Shown here piece by piece: positions 29,181 through 38,769 of a DNA stretch of 64,000 nt. Below the pieces are notes generated by a model that saw only the letters and a list, made by a program, of their open reading frames with translations, had not been told where the DNA came from and searched no databases. Origin of the DNA: Sacculina carcini (lineage: Eukaryota; Arthropoda; Thecostraca; Sacculinidae); NCBI GenBank assembly GCA_916048095.2, contig OU696572.1:7467454-7531453 (forward strand), read 5' to 3'. Both the position numbers and the translations under genes were made by a program. Every line of letters starts with the position of its first letter. Positions within the stretch are counted from its first letter, which is position 1.

Positions 29181-29228
29181 CTCAACTACTGAATGCTGCA
29201 TCAACAGGACCGAATAATTTAGTACAAA

Positions 29229-29624
29229 ATGATCAACGGAATATCTTCCATCTTGCCGGAGGTAATAATTACAAGAATGCCACGACACAACTTCGGAATC
29301 CAACGCATCCTCGCCAGCCGTCACAACCAAGGGGTCTTAGAGGTGTTGGTGGACTGGGAGAACTGGTCATCCTACAACGCGACCTGGGAACCATTATACA
29401 ACCTGCCTATCGGTGTACTACTCCAATACCAGCTGGAGATCTCCCCGTCTGTGACTGACAACTCGCTAATACAGCGCTGGGGCCCACAAGGACCACTGGT
29501 CCACGACATAACAAAGTGGGCATTTACCAACACGAGCCCCGACGTCGACAACACTTCAATGAACGACCCGACGGACTACAATATAGATGGGGGCGCGTGC
29601 CACTCGAAGACGGCCGAATGGTAG
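29229..29624 (+). CDS. Chromodomain-like ORF downstream of env
   Basis: This 131-codon ORF begins at ATG 29229, 48 bases after the env stop. Residues 22-60 look like a chromodomain: NFGIQRILASR, then VLEVLVDWENW and ATWEPLYNL. F22, W43 and W46 occupy the positions of the aromatic cage that reads methylated lysine in HP1-type domains. The rest (61-131) is polar and unrecognised. In chromoviruses this domain is fused to the integrase C-terminus. A separate ORF after env is a different arrangement. The 3' part overlaps the next ORF in another frame. Function is inferred: it might tether the element or its particle to chromatin. It could also be a decayed capture. Confidence 0.7.
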   Translation: MINGISSILPEVIITRMPRHNFGIQRILASRHNQGVLEVLVDWENWSSYNATWEPLYNLPIGVLLQYQLEISPSVTDNSLIQRWGPQGPLVHDITKWAFTNTSPDVDNTSMNDPTDYNIDGGACHSKTAEW

Positions 29625-29800
29625 TCTATGATGTCAACAACGGGCTGCCGCGGGCGCTGGTTCACGCCGCCGACGAAAACGACCAGAGAGAGCATGGACG
29701 CCGGGTTGAAAGAATATACCCTGCCGGTATACCTTTGTTACCCGACATAATCCCTGAACAACATCGTCAACCTGGATCAAGACGGGGGCGTCGACGATAA
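29516..29800 (+). CDS. Overlapping Arg-rich ORF after the chromodomain ORF
   Basis: This 94-codon frame overlaps the end of the chromodomain ORF by 109 bases. It has no ATG near its start (the first codon shown is GTG). Internal phrases QHEPRRRQHF, RWGRVPLEDGRM and ERIYPAGIPLLPDII have recognisable counterparts, in one frame, in the old inverted copy (43318-43600: RWGRVIMEDGW, VYPAGIRLLLNVI, then an Arg/Gly-rich end). Conservation at the protein level suggests a real product. It may be the C-terminal half of the chromodomain protein reached by a frameshift. No family is recognised. Confidence 0.5.
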   Translation: MGIYQHEPRRRQHFNERPDGLQYRWGRVPLEDGRMVVYDVNNGLPRALVHAADENDQREHGRRVERIYPAGIPLLPDIIPEQHRQPGSRRGRRR

Positions 29801-30584
29801 GACCATTTTCACCAACACCTTGACACACTTCCCCTGTTTCCCTTATCAGCTTGTGTTGTGCAATCATTAATTTAATACGTGTGGTATGTGTAGTTGTGGT
29901 GGAATATAGTATTGTGTTGTTTCAATGTTACGGTGTAAACGATAGCTGATCTTGTGTCAAACAGGCACATGCGTTAATGTACATGTTTGCGTGTGTGTGT
30001 TCGTTTATAGAAAAATCTTCACACGTATATGATAGGACAATTTGAATGTATAGATCACAAAATAACTCGTGAATGATTCTAGCTAATAAATTTTAATGAA
30101 AATGTAAAGATAACTGGTCTGAATAATTATAAAACATCACTCGTAAGCTGTCGAGTATTTTGGGCTAATAATGAACGCTGGAGCTGTCAGTTATTGATGA
30201 TGCAGGAATACCACAAAAATATTGGGATGAGGCAAACATCGACAAAAGACAGTTAATGTGCCAGAATTCACCAGCAATTGACTGGTGACACAGGATGTTC
30301 CTGTGCTTTATGTACGGCCCTGTCGACTCGATGTGACAGTTGATTATTACAGACGCACAATACTGTATGCACTTACTCATGGAGTATGTGTGTATGGTGA
30401 GAAATGGCGCTGTATAATCACTGATCAGAATTATGCCTCAGTCCTACCCTGATGTGGAAACCCGGCAAATAATGATTGGCAGTCTGCTATAATGGCAACT
30501 ATCACGATTCAGTAGAGCCGTTGGCTTTGATGGCCGTGATTGTGTCTAGTGTTCACATTCGTTTAAAAGACCTCGCAGCTGTGA
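29801..30584 (+). other. 3' untranslated region of errantivirus-1
   Basis: About 780 bases with no supported gene. Large parts match the inverse of 42469-43317, with many differences. No G-run purine tract abuts the LTR; the bases just before it are CGCAGCTGTGA. Confidence 0.7.
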
Positions 30585-31265
30585 TATAACAAAGTTATAA
30601 TCAGACCAGTTTTCTATCTGTCAGTTTACTCAGTTTTCTTTCTCTCTCTCTTTCTCAGTTTACGTTCTCGTTCTTTCGCAGCTTGCTTGTGCAGCTGTCG
30701 TTAGGCTAATTTATGTGTTAGAGCAACGCCAGTATACACGGCGCCTGGTATGTTTGGCTCTAGCGGAGTATGTGTGACAGTGATTAATGACCCTTTTTTG
30801 TACGTTTGACTTGGCTGATCATCTCGAGGCAACACGCCTGTGTACTGTCAAATCGCGTTTAGAAATAGCTTGTGTCCCGGTTGTGTAGTTCGAGCAGTTT
30901 GGCCAGCTGGCAATTGCTTGCGAAATATGGTGCCAACGACGTGTGTTCTTAGGTATATAACCCGGGGTTTAATGAGAATAGGGGGGTACTTTGGCTGTGC
31001 TTGTTGGTGGATCAGTTAGTTGGTTGGACTGTCGACGTGCGAGATAGGACTCACCACTCACTCAGGCAAGCCGTAATTAATTCATTAGATTTAAGAATAA
31101 CTTTAACGTAGATTGACTGATTGCTGAAAATATACAATTCAACTTCGACTGGGTGATCATTATTTGTTATCGCGGAACACAACATCAAGAGGAACTATCA
31201 AGACTTCACGATCAGCCAAACGAAGATCAACATAACAACATATTATTATTATCATCATCGTTACA
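30585..31265 (+). repeat. 3' LTR of errantivirus-1
   Basis: The 681-bp copy is almost identical to 17958-18638. It is followed by the TSD ACCAG (31266-31270). The minus-strand ORF that crosses it is gypsy integrase running into LTR by chance. Confidence 0.9.
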
Positions 31266-32275
31266 ACCAGCGATGTACGTGGAGCGGGAATTGGAGGTGA
31301 TGGCGACACAGCGGCTCTGCGTGACGACTTCTGCAAGGTGGCCGTATTTGTGATTACAGCCGGCTTCAGTCGGTCGATGGAGACTGTATCCGATCCTCCG
31401 GCAGGTAAAGCGATCACAAATACTTTGGGTGATCTGGAAACCACACGGAATGGCCCACGGTATGGTGCTTCAAGGGGCCGGCGGACTCTGTCCACGCGCA
31501 CCCATACCTGTTCGCAGGTCATGAGTTGTGATGGAACGTATGATGCTGGTGTACAGTGGGACGTGCCAGAAGACATGGTGTAAAAATCCATCTCGCACAT
31601 CTTTTTCGCCAGCTCTGAGACAAATTCATGCTGCGTCTTGATAGTCATTGTGTCACCAGTCGGCATGCGAGGGCACAACAAGTATCCACCAGTAACGGCA
31701 GTGAACGGAGACACATGTGACTCAGCTGGAAGCAATTTGATGCCCAGCATTACTACTGGAATTGCAGAAAGCCAGCACTGCCGCCGAGCCATGATGGCGG
31801 TTTTTATGACCCGGTGTAGTCGCTCCACGAGTCCATTGGATTGTGGTCGGTATGCTGTTGTTCTGACGCGGTGAAACCCGACCACTTGAGACAATTCATT
31901 AAACAGTTTCGATTCGAATTGACGTCCTCTATCTGTCACCACGTAGAGTGGGACACCGAATCTCGAAATCCAATGAGCAAAGAATGCTTCGGCGACGGAC
32001 GCGGCGGTAATGTCGGTCAGTGGAATGGTCTCTTGCCAACGACTGGCTCTGTCAATGCAGGTCAGGATATATCGATACGGTGTTGCGAACGGATGATTGC
32101 GCGTTACGGCTGGTGTCAATGGTCCAACCAGGTCCAGATGCACACATTCAAAACGCGCACTGGGCACATCAAAATCAGCTAGCGGTGACTTGGTATGTCT
32201 AGTGACCTTGGCTTGCTGACAGGCGACGCAGGCCCGGACCCAATTTTTTATGTCGCGATCGATGTGCGGCCACAC
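31266..32275 (-). pseudogene. pol: Integrase of gypsy element 1
   Basis: On the minus strand this is the integrase end of pol. It starts near the zinc domain (CVACQQAKVTRHTKSP) and has the core triad: Asp in HLDLVGPLTP, Asp in VTDRGRQFES and Glu in SNGLVERLHRVIK. The C-terminal region is PYRGPFRVVSR. The ORF is broken near its end by errantivirus-1, and the last codons lie at 17898-17957. At 32276 the frame is separated from RNase H by a stop codon. The zinc-domain histidines precede this point. Confidence 0.85.
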
Positions 32276-32893
32276 TTAACGAGACTTAATCAGCCTGATG
32301 CTGCCGTGAATCCCAGGATGGCTCAGATTGTGCAATTGCATGAACACAGGATGCCTACATTTTTCAGGCAAATATGGCTTTGGGTGTGGCGTAGAAGTGT
32401 CACACAACAGTGGTACATCTCCGGACATTTTGAAAGCACTAAGTGCTGTGCCAGCAGTTTGTGTTTCTGCATCGTTTGCTTGTGCACGAGCAATGGCTGG
32501 CAGGTCATAGACGTCCAGCCTGACAGCATTCACACTGCGTGACAGACAGTCTGCGATCGCGTTATCCGCTCGACGAATGTGTTGTACATCCGACACATAT
32601 TCAGTTATATACGACCAGTGCCTCTGCTGACGGTCAGATTTGGCCAAATGTGGACTGGTGTAGGCCGAAACCAGCGGCTTGTGGTCAGTCAGCAGAGTCA
32701 CCGATCGACCTTCTAGGAAGTGCCGAAAGTGTACTACAGCGTAATATGCCGCCAGTAACTCGTGATCATATACAGAGTATTTACGCTGGGTGGCAGATAA
32801 TTTTTTTGAAAACAATGATATCGGTTGTGCGACACTCTCAACCATTTGATGCAGCGCAGCGCCGACGGCAACAGAAGAACTGTCGGTTACCAG
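32276..32893 (-). pseudogene. pol: RNase H and integrase zinc-finger start of gypsy element 1
   Basis: Read on the minus strand: QPISLFSKKLSATQRKYSVY, DHELLAAYYAVVHFRHFLEG, VTLLTDHKPLVSAYT and AIADCLSRS. These are the usual Ty3-type RNase H and connection motifs. Then comes HNLSHPGIHGSIRLIKSR, the HH part of the integrase zinc finger. A frameshift links it to the RT segment near 32845-32894. Confidence 0.8.
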
Positions 32894-33801
32894 CTACAGA
32901 TGCTGGCAACTTGGACTTGGATGAGGCAGTACACATGCATCCATCAGCGATTGTTTAGCGGCCTCAAACGCTACAGTTTCTGCTTCATTAAGCTCAATGT
33001 GCTTGGCGTTGGGCTGCAGTCTAGTGCGCTCAGATAGAGGATGAATAATATCCGCGAACTTCGGCACAAGGCGAAAGGTAAAAATTGCAAATCCAAGAAA
33101 TCGACGAAGAGAAGCTGAATCACATGGTTGTGGAAAATCGCGAATAGCGGAAGGCTTATCTTCAGGTGGCTGTACTCCATCAGCTGTGATCTTGTGCCCG
33201 AGAAAGTCAACGCTTTTCTGGAAAAAGGCACACTTCTCTATTGATAGACGCACACCATATTTATCTAATATGTCAAACACGGCTGCTAAGTCACGTGTGT
33301 GCTGCTCCTCGTCGGCCGAAAACACCAGTATATCATCGAGGTAGACAAATGTACAGCGAAGGTGAGACAAAATGGTGTTCATCATGCGTTGAAACGTTGC
33401 TTCAGCATTTCGAAGACCCATGGGCATAAATGCGTACTCATAGAGACAAAGGGAGTGACAACTGCAGTTTTGGCGATGTCAGACTCACTCATGGGAACCT
33501 GATGGTACGCTTGTAGAAGGTCCACTTTAGAAAACACACGCATACCGTGCAGATGCGCCGACAGATCCTGGACATGTGGTAGCGGGTATCTGTCGGGCAC
33601 TGTCTCCACGTTCAGCGCGATAATCACCTGTGATGCGCCATTCACCAGGTCTTTTCTTAGCCACCATGTGCAGTGGAGAAGCCCACGGTGAATTGGAACG
33701 GCGGACAATGCCGGACTGCAGCATGGATTCAAACGCATCTGTGGCGGCTTTTTCCTTGTCAGATGATAGACGGCGTGGGCGGGCGAACACGGGCGCCGCA
33801 C
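32894..33801 (-). pseudogene. pol: Reverse transcriptase of gypsy element 1
   Basis: RT spans two minus-strand frames. 33382-33801 has DRYPLPHVQDLSAHLHG and FSKVDLLQAYHQVPM (catalytic Asp). 32894-33427 has MPMGLRNAEATFQRMM, FVYLDDILVFS (YLDD) and FLGHKITADGVQP. The frameshift is near 33400-33430. RT priming and copying would occur in the particle. Relics of the fingers are upstream in 33527-34186. Confidence 0.85.
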
Positions 33802-34384
33802 TGCCAGTGTCGATGGTGTGCTGCACAGGCATGGTGGATGCTGTGTGAGATTGAGACATCAACAAACCGGGTCGCTGGGTCAACAAAGACCGCGCGGGCG
33901 CCGGGAGTTGACTATCGTCGTTCACAACCAGTCCAACAGTTTGCTCAGTACTTATTTTTGCAGGAACGCATAATGATGTAACACTGTCACGGAGACATCT
34001 TTGGTGACAATCTACCACGAGCTTAAAATGGCTGAGAAAATCGTGTCCCAGCAAGATGAAACTGACGCGATGACGCTGATGACGCGATGCACGATGAACA
34101 CGGTGGAACTGCGTCAGAGACAATAGAACTCCAGGTAAACTTTCGACGCAATTTGTGGAGAACAATATCCAAACGGACTTCACCATGCACCAACATGGGC
34201 TGGCCGTTGGCTGCTGATATGCGTATCGATGTTGGTTGTAGCATCAGCATGTTCACTGCGTTCCGGGGTATAATAGACACGCCGGCACCAGTGTCGACTA
34301 TGAAATTCAGCCATTTGTCGTTGATACGGGCTGCGACTCTTAGAAGCGGCAGGCCATATGGTGCAGCTACCATGACCTGCCGCT
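33802..34384 (-). pseudogene. pol: Protease and RT fingers of gypsy element 1
   Basis: The minus-strand protease (34023-34373) has NFIVDTGAGVSIIP as active site. After a frame change (33527-34186) come FILLGHDFLSHFKLVVDC, the protease end, and then HTIDTGSAAPVFARPRRLS and SGIVRRSNSPWASPLHMV, the start of RT. At least two frameshifts separate the parts. Confidence 0.8.
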
Positions 34385-35188
34385 CTAGTTTTCCGCCGAA
34401 GTGAAAACACTTGAGCGGTTGACCGGCGAAGACGACGAGCTCCTGGAGATCGGCTGGATGTCCAAGCTTGGCGACTTATTCGTCCATTGACACCATGGTT
34501 TACATGTCCGCGTGGCTGCGCCGTAAAATATGTGGCCACGACCGATCTTAGGCCACTGATTGTCATGGAATGGTTGAAGACCACGATGTCGATTGGCTGC
34601 TGTTGTCCAGTAGTTCCTGCGTTCTCGACGACGACGACCCGGCTGCATTGCAGTAGACGTGGAGGGTGCGGCGAGACACTGTGACTGCGTGAGTGGCATC
34701 AACTCATCTGCCAGTTTCCTTAATTGGACCAGTGGCGTTTCTTTTTGCGCTGCAAGTACAGGTCCAATCGATGCTGGTAACGCCTGAGTGAATTTATGGC
34801 GTACCAGGTCTTCTGTGACATTCACTCTCCGCGCTCGTGACAATAGCTCACCCAGGTACAATGACGGTTTTTCTGTCATTACCGTGGTAGATATGAGCTC
34901 GTCAAACAACTCTGCCTTCGACCTTTCAAATGTTTGAAGTACCTCTTCTTTCAGCCCAGAATATGACTGCTTACTGATTGTCGTAGGAACAATCTTACCT
35001 ACGACGTTGGGAGGAATAGCAGCAATGACGTGAAAAAACTTTGTGGACTCAACCGTGATATTTGCAAGACGAAATTGTGCTTCCATGATGGTAAACCATC
35101 CCTCTATAAAACTCTCCATGAACGGCGTTGGTTTGATACCAATTCCATTCACAGAAGAAGCGCACATAGTTGTATCATCGGTAGACAT
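34385..35188 (-). CDS. gag: Gag-like protein of gypsy element 1
   Basis: A 267-codon minus-strand ORF starting MSTDDTTMCAS. It has the FIEGWFTIMEAQFRLANITVE, AAIPPNVVGKI and YSGLKEEVLQTFERS phrases found in gag of many invertebrate gypsy elements that have a small, knuckle-poor gag, followed by LPASIGPVLAAQ and an Arg-rich segment. It packages the RNA. The C-terminal part after residue 190 is Arg/Ser-rich and perhaps shifted. The start is close to the primer site. Confidence 0.75.
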   Translation of the reverse strand: MSTDDTTMCASSVNGIGIKPTPFMESFIEGWFTIMEAQFRLANITVESTKFFHVIAAIPPNVVGKIVPTTISKQSYSGLKEEVLQTFERSKAELFDELISTTVMTEKPSLYLGELLSRARRVNVTEDLVRHKFTQALPASIGPVLAAQKETPLVQLRKLADELMPLTQSQCLAAPSTSTAMQPGRRRRERRNYWTTAANRHRGLQPFHDNQWPKIGRGHIFYGAATRTCKPWCQWTNKSPSLDIQPISRSSSSSPVNRSSVFTSAEN

Positions 35189-35240
35189 ATTGCCAAATCT
35201 AAATATGCAGAATAATATATAAAAATGCAGTATTCAAAAC

Positions 35241-35254
35241 GAAGGGGTCACCAA
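35241..35254 (-). promoter_or_regulatory. Primer-binding site of gypsy element 1
   Basis: On the minus strand TTGGTGACCCCTTC follows the 5' LTR, and TGGTGACCCC is a usual gypsy primer site. Confidence 0.8.
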
Positions 35255-35378
35255 TGTGGTGGAAAAATTAAACAAGCAAATATATAGTAGAATACATAAA
35301 TTATAATATTTATAAATATTGAATGAGGAATGAAAATGATCAAAAGATTAATTAATAAAAGCATAGACAGACTCTACA
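35255..35378 (-). repeat. 5' LTR of gypsy element 1, internally deleted
   Basis: Only 124 bp remain of an LTR that is 482 bp at 16950-17431. The first eight bases TGTGGTGG are followed directly by the part equivalent to 17318-17431. Both ends and the TSD are intact, so the loss is internal. Confidence 0.8.
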
Positions 35379-35721
35379 GATCCAATGCATATTGCCACTA
35401 AATTCAATGAGTACTTTATAAATATAAGTCAAATACTCAAGAAAGATGTAAAATATAGAGAGTACCAAAATTTGTTATCCAGAGAATATCGTGACAGTAT
35501 GTTTCTAGAGCCCATAAGCAAAAGTGAAATTTTAATTATATTGATATTATATAATTATATGCAGATACCGCTCTACAATATAATTAGGGCATGTGAAAGC
35601 AAATTCTCAGATGATATTTACGGTTTAAACATGCAACTGATAAAATTCTCAAGTATATACATTTTAGAACCATTACGTTACATATTCAATCAATCTTTCC
35701 AAGTAGGGACATTTCCCAAAG
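35379..35721 (+). mobile_element. LINE-C segment 3 (endonuclease-RT linker)
   Basis: The LINE-C frame continues with MHIATKFNEYFINISQILKK, SREYRDSMFLEPISKSEI, YGLNMQLIKFSSIYILEPL and FNQSFQVGTFPKV, the segment just before RT finger motifs. At 35722 it is interrupted by the old errantivirus copy; the frame picks up at 53493 with KTAKICPVHKTGE. The open frame begins at 35385. Confidence 0.8.
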
Positions 35722-35995
35722 TGTAACGGTAGCAATAATATGTTGAGATATTGATCTTCGTTCGGCTGATCGTGAAGTCTTGATAGTACCTCTTGATGTT
35801 GTGGCCCGCGATAACAAGTAATAGTCACCCAGTCATCTTTTAATTGTGTATTTTCAGCAACCAGTCAATCTACCTTAAAGCTATTCATAAATCTAATGAA
35901 ATCCAGAACCTAATACCCTAATGATGAATTATTAATGGTGAGTCCTACATCGCAAGTCGCTAGTCCAAGCCAAACTAAACCAACTCCCACCAACA
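35722..35995 (-). repeat. 3' LTR of errantivirus-2, outer part
   Basis: Starts TGTAACGGTAG on the plus strand and parallels 52790-53050. It is interrupted by the Tx1-type LINE at the phrase AACTCCCACCAACA (35982-35995), which is repeated at 42024-42037. Confidence 0.85.
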
Positions 35996-36121
35996 TTCGT
36001 GTGTGAACCGTGGTTGTGGTCGGACGTGCTTATGCGACCATAGTTTCAGTGTAACAACGCGCCCAGTAATATTCCAGTGTAGTGAACAACAGTAGTGTGT
36101 TTATAAATTGACCTTGAGCTC

Positions 36122-36985
36122 ATGATCATGAGTTCGAGCGAGGATTGTGACGAACGCTCGAGTGAAACAGCTAGTGCTGCGAACAAGCAACTCACGCTGA
36201 CGGCAATGAAAAGCATAGTTGCGGTGTCAAGCAAAACAAGTGCAAAAAAGCGAAAAAGGAGCAAAAAATCACCACAGCAACCGTCAAAGCAAGCTGAGTT
36301 GACTGTCGACGGAGAAACCGGAAAGCTCGAAAACCTGATCCGATCATCCACCCAACTGATAGTAGAAAAATTCGAAACAAAATTTGACTACATGGCTTGG
36401 CGAATGGAAATGCTGGAAAGCGAGCTGCACGATAAAGATGAAAAAATAGCTGAATTAGAGCGACAGTTACGGACAAGCCAGGAAGAAAACTCGGCTCTAA
36501 AAAGAAGTACAGAACAACTCGAATATCGAGCAAATGCTTCAACGCTGATATTGACGTCCGAACAGTTCGGAGATCGACAGCCCGCTGAAACATACCAACA
36601 ACTCGAGGAAACGATTCTAGACAGCTTAAAGGAATCACTACCGGAAATTGTTCTGAAAAAGGAAGATTTCAAGGAAGTCAAAAGATTGTACGGAAAAAAT
36701 AAAGTTCTTTGCGAGTTCACCCGAGTGGGAACAAAGAAGATGATATATGAAATGCGTTTCATGCAAGCCCAGCGAGGAGCGAGTCGACCGCGGATCTACA
36801 TGAACGAACTGCTCACACAACGAAACCGACAGATCTTCAACAACCTACTGCAGTTGAGAAGAGAAAAACGACTGTACACTGTGTTCACCAGAAACGGAGT
36901 CGCATACTGCAAAGTTACGAAAGAGTCAAACGCGGTGAGAATCCCCGATGAAAGTAAGTTGACCGAGCTTATTGCGAGCATATAA
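36122..36985 (+). CDS. ORF1 of the Tx1-type LINE
   Basis: A 287-residue intact ORF starting at ATG 36122 (another ATG is at 36128). The N-terminus is Ser/Lys-rich (SAKKRKRSKKSPQQPSK) and could localise to the nucleus. Residues 85-140 are a coiled coil (MEMLESELHDKDEKIAELER). The C-terminal half (about 160-285) includes KRLYGKNKVLCEFTRVGTKK and RPRIYMNELLTQRNRQIFNN, a pattern seen in the ORF1 of several Tx1/L1-like elements. It is an RNA-binding chaperone by analogy. No zinc knuckle is visible. Confidence 0.7.
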   Translation: MIMSSSEDCDERSSETASAANKQLTLTAMKSIVAVSSKTSAKKRKRSKKSPQQPSKQAELTVDGETGKLENLIRSSTQLIVEKFETKFDYMAWRMEMLESELHDKDEKIAELERQLRTSQEENSALKRSTEQLEYRANASTLILTSEQFGDRQPAETYQQLEETILDSLKESLPEIVLKKEDFKEVKRLYGKNKVLCEFTRVGTKKMIYEMRFMQAQRGASRPRIYMNELLTQRNRQIFNNLLQLRREKRLYTVFTRNGVAYCKVTKESNAVRIPDESKLTELIASI

Positions 36986-37732
36986 GCACAGATAACGATA
37001 GAAAGTTCTGCATTTAGCAGCATAATATAATCCTTGAGTAATAATATAGCATAAACCGTCCAATGCACCGACTAAGATTGCATAGCTGAACATTCGTTGA
37101 CAGTACAGGCATCGTATACTCCTGGATATATCAGTTGCAAAATGTAACTGCAGCAAGGCATAGAATTGGAGAAATACGCATATTCGCAACACATCCATAG
37201 TCATATAATATCAAAGTAAGTGACGGTTGGTATCTAGTTGTTCACTACAATACTCCTCAATGCACAAGTGATAGACAGTCGGGCGCGATGTTTTTGCTGA
37301 TACCACGCACGAACTAGCCATAACCATTCTTAACTTCACTTCTACACTACATATACTTCCTGACACACGCACTTACATGACACTATACACGTACACCAAC
37401 ACACACCTGTACATCGACAACACAAGCGCACCCAGACACCTCAAGCAGATCATTACACGTCGACAACTGGAGCACATGGGCATACCCATACACCTTACAA
37501 ACGAAGGTACACTCAGGCACCTCACACACACAGAAAAAATCAGAAATCTGGCACACATGGTTACGCACAAATACCTGGAGGCGAAATTTTTCATTCGAAC
37601 TGTCATTTTTCCCCGTTATCAATCTACAATATCGGCACCCTTAGCGCAGTTTAAAAAGTTTTGTTCGGCAAAGTTTATTGTTGAAATAGTCAAAAAGAAA
37701 TGATCAGGTCCAACAGCAACACGTTAAATATT
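36986..37732 (+). other. ORF1-ORF2 spacer of the Tx1-type LINE
   Basis: A 747-bp spacer. An open frame at 37377-37703 (108 codons, His/Thr-rich start, then YLEAKFFIRTVIFPRYQS and a Lys-rich end) stops 29 bases before the ORF2 ATG. I cannot say if it is coding. Confidence 0.4.
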
Positions 37733-38769
37733 ATGTCAATGAACTGTAGAGGACTGGGCGAAGTAAAGAAAAGACGAGATGTTATAAATTATTTGAAGAC
37801 AAAAAAAAAGACAACAACGTAGTATTTTTACAAGATACCCATATGACAAAGGAAAAGATACCGTTGTTCAACTCAATATGGAATGGAAGCTGTTACCATT
37901 CGATTAGTGACAAATTCCCCAACAGTAGAGGCGTTGTCATCTGTTTAAACAAGAACTTTTCACATACGCAGCTGGAATACGAGACTTCCAGCACAGGGAA
38001 TTTTGTATACGTGAAAATATTAGTCGATAAAGAGTCGTACGCCCTGATCAATATTTACGGCACAAACGAGGATTCACCTACGTTTTTCCAAACAATAGAC
38101 GAACTGTGCAAATGTTCACATGCTGATCATATAATCATTGCCGGTGATTTTAATTTCACGATGAACCAGTCCAAAGATGCTCTGCACTACAAAAAGGAAC
38201 ACAACTTGAAAGCGAAATACGTATTCAAGCAAACCGCAAATAATCACGGCCTGATTGATATTTGGAGAAACTTGCATGACGACGAAAATGTGTATACATG
38301 GTTCAAGAAAACACCGTTAAAATGTAGCCGACTTGATATGTTTTTTATTAGCGACCACTTAGCAAACAGAGTGGAAAGTTGTGAAATCTTTCCGGTCTAT
38401 AGAACTGATCATTCAATGGTAAAACTTAAAATAGCAACGTACGTAAACAGAGGGCCCGGTTTATGGAAATTCAACGACTCACTCTTAGACGATGACGAAT
38501 ACGTGAAGAGAATAAATGCTTGCATTGTAGAGACAATTAATATGTACAACACACAAAAAAGAGTGTTAGAATTGAAGCAGCTGGACGTGGACAACTTGAG
38601 AGTTAACATTAGTATGGAGCTGCTGTATGAAACCTTACTGCTAATGATTCGCGGGGAAACAATCAGTTACAGCTCTCACAGAAAAAGAATCCTGAAACTA
38701 GAGTTGGCCAAACTGGAAGATGATATAAATGATCAACAGGCAAAATTCAACGTTTCAAAAAGTCCCTAG
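37733..38769 (+). pseudogene. ORF2 endonuclease of the Tx1-type LINE
   Basis: ORF2 starts at ATG 37733 with MSMNCRGLGEVKKRRDVINY, a standard L1-type endonuclease start, but shifts frame in an A-run near 37800-37810. It continues at 37843 in another frame with TYGTNEDSPTF-like and IIIAGDFNFTMN (GDFN motif), CSRLDMFFIS and YRTDHSMVKL (the SDH-type motif as TDH). It ends in a TAG at 38767-38769 while the frame continues. Confidence 0.8.

Larger units (their letters stand above)
17958..31265 (+). mobile_element. Errantivirus-1: env-bearing gypsy-type LTR element
   Basis: This element has 681-bp LTRs (17958-18638 and 30585-31265), a primer site, gag, pol, env and two further small ORFs, and a perfect TSD ACCAG (17953-17957, 31266-31270). 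Element length without its own nested insert is about 10.3 kb. By eye the LTRs differ at one site (near 18324 versus 30951, G/T), so insertion was recent. The coding region still carries a gag frameshift, a tandem insertion in RT and two TAA stops. LTR ends are TATAAC...GTTACA instead of TG...CA. Confidence 0.9.
16950..35378 (-). mobile_element. Gypsy element 1 (minus strand), split by errantivirus-1
   Basis: A Ty3/gypsy element with a TSD GATC (16946-16949 and 35379-35382), 3' LTR at 16950-17431, 5' LTR at 35255-35378, primer site, purine tract, gag, protease, RT, RNase H and integrase. Errantivirus-1 (17958-31265) sits within the last codons of its pol. Without that insert the element is about 5.1 kb. 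The coding frame carries several frameshifts. The 5' LTR has lost about 360 bp, which should remove most promoter sequence from this copy. Confidence 0.9.

Noticed and set aside
31160..31265. Hydrophobic C-terminus of gypsy integrase (Ile/Cys-rich)
   Set aside because: These codons are errantivirus-1 LTR read by chance; the true end of pol is at 17898-17957.
36122..36985. Host coiled-coil gene
   Set aside because: It lies between the 5' end and ORF2 of a Tx1-type LINE with TSD and poly(A), so it is ORF1.
37377..37703. Third protein of the Tx1-type LINE
   Set aside because: An open frame of 108 codons exists, but no motif or second copy supports it; kept only as a note in the spacer entry.
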